64,000 nt of DNA from Arbacia lixula (Eukaryota; Echinodermata; Echinoidea; Arbacioida; Arbaciidae). Made by a program: the position numbers and the translations under genes. Below are positions 63,975-64,000 of this stretch, one piece after another (the first letter of the stretch is position 1; each line of letters opens with the position of its first letter). The notes under the pieces were generated by a model. It saw nothing but the letters and a program-made list of their open reading frames with translations. It was not told where the DNA came from and searched no databases. The stretch spans positions 18,710,291 through 18,774,290 of the forward strand of contig OZ022593.1 in NCBI GenBank assembly GCA_963669155.1, given 5' to 3'.

Positions 63975-64000
63975 AAAACAAATATTTTATGATCTTCATT

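Noticed and set aside
1-64000. tRNA, rRNA, CRISPR array, operon-like gene cluster
   Set aside because: None seen. The gene structure is that of an animal, and regular short repeats here are microsatellites or minisatellites without spacer architecture.

Overview
The window is animal nuclear DNA. It has intron-split genes with GT-AG junctions, many short palindromic DNA transposons, long microsatellites, and a large calcium-dependent cadherin gene. The gene family and the repeat style (short foldback elements, AT-rich introns of about 0.3-3 kb) suggest a marine deuterostome, most likely an echinoderm such as a sea urchin. That placement is inference, not proof. There are no bacterial genes, no CRISPR array and no RNA gene that I could recognise.

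Layout. Positions 878-5397 (+) hold the last three coding exons of a gene whose 5' part lies upstream of the window. It encodes a very basic, Ser/Lys/Arg-rich, apparently disordered protein that I do not recognise. Positions 5398-22329 form a repeat-rich spacer. It contains foldback elements, five-copy and six-copy short repeat families (with further copies elsewhere), an ~850 bp minisatellite, a palindromic Tc1-derived element, and a TTAA-flanked element whose sister copy lies at 40397. Positions 22330-63507 (+) hold a cadherin gene that I assembled as 35 exons, phase-compatible at every junction. It encodes a signal peptide, about 14 extracellular cadherin repeats, a membrane-adjacent domain like that of cadherin-23, and a transmembrane helix. 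The cytoplasmic tail lies downstream of the window.

How the parts relate. The cadherin product (about 1,713 residues in the window) should be a calcium-stiffened cell-surface adhesion or link protein of the cadherin-23 / protocadherin-15 kind, but with 14 repeats instead of 27 or 11. The upstream gene has no visible functional link to it.

The most interesting signal is a pattern inside the cadherin gene. At five different exons, a short segment spanning a splice site has been tandemly duplicated into the adjacent intron (donors of exons 11, 23 and 29; acceptors of exons 27 and 30). Using an intact extra site would in each case add an in-frame stop. These may be neutral scars of local duplication or a set of decoy/poison splice sites; transcript data would decide.
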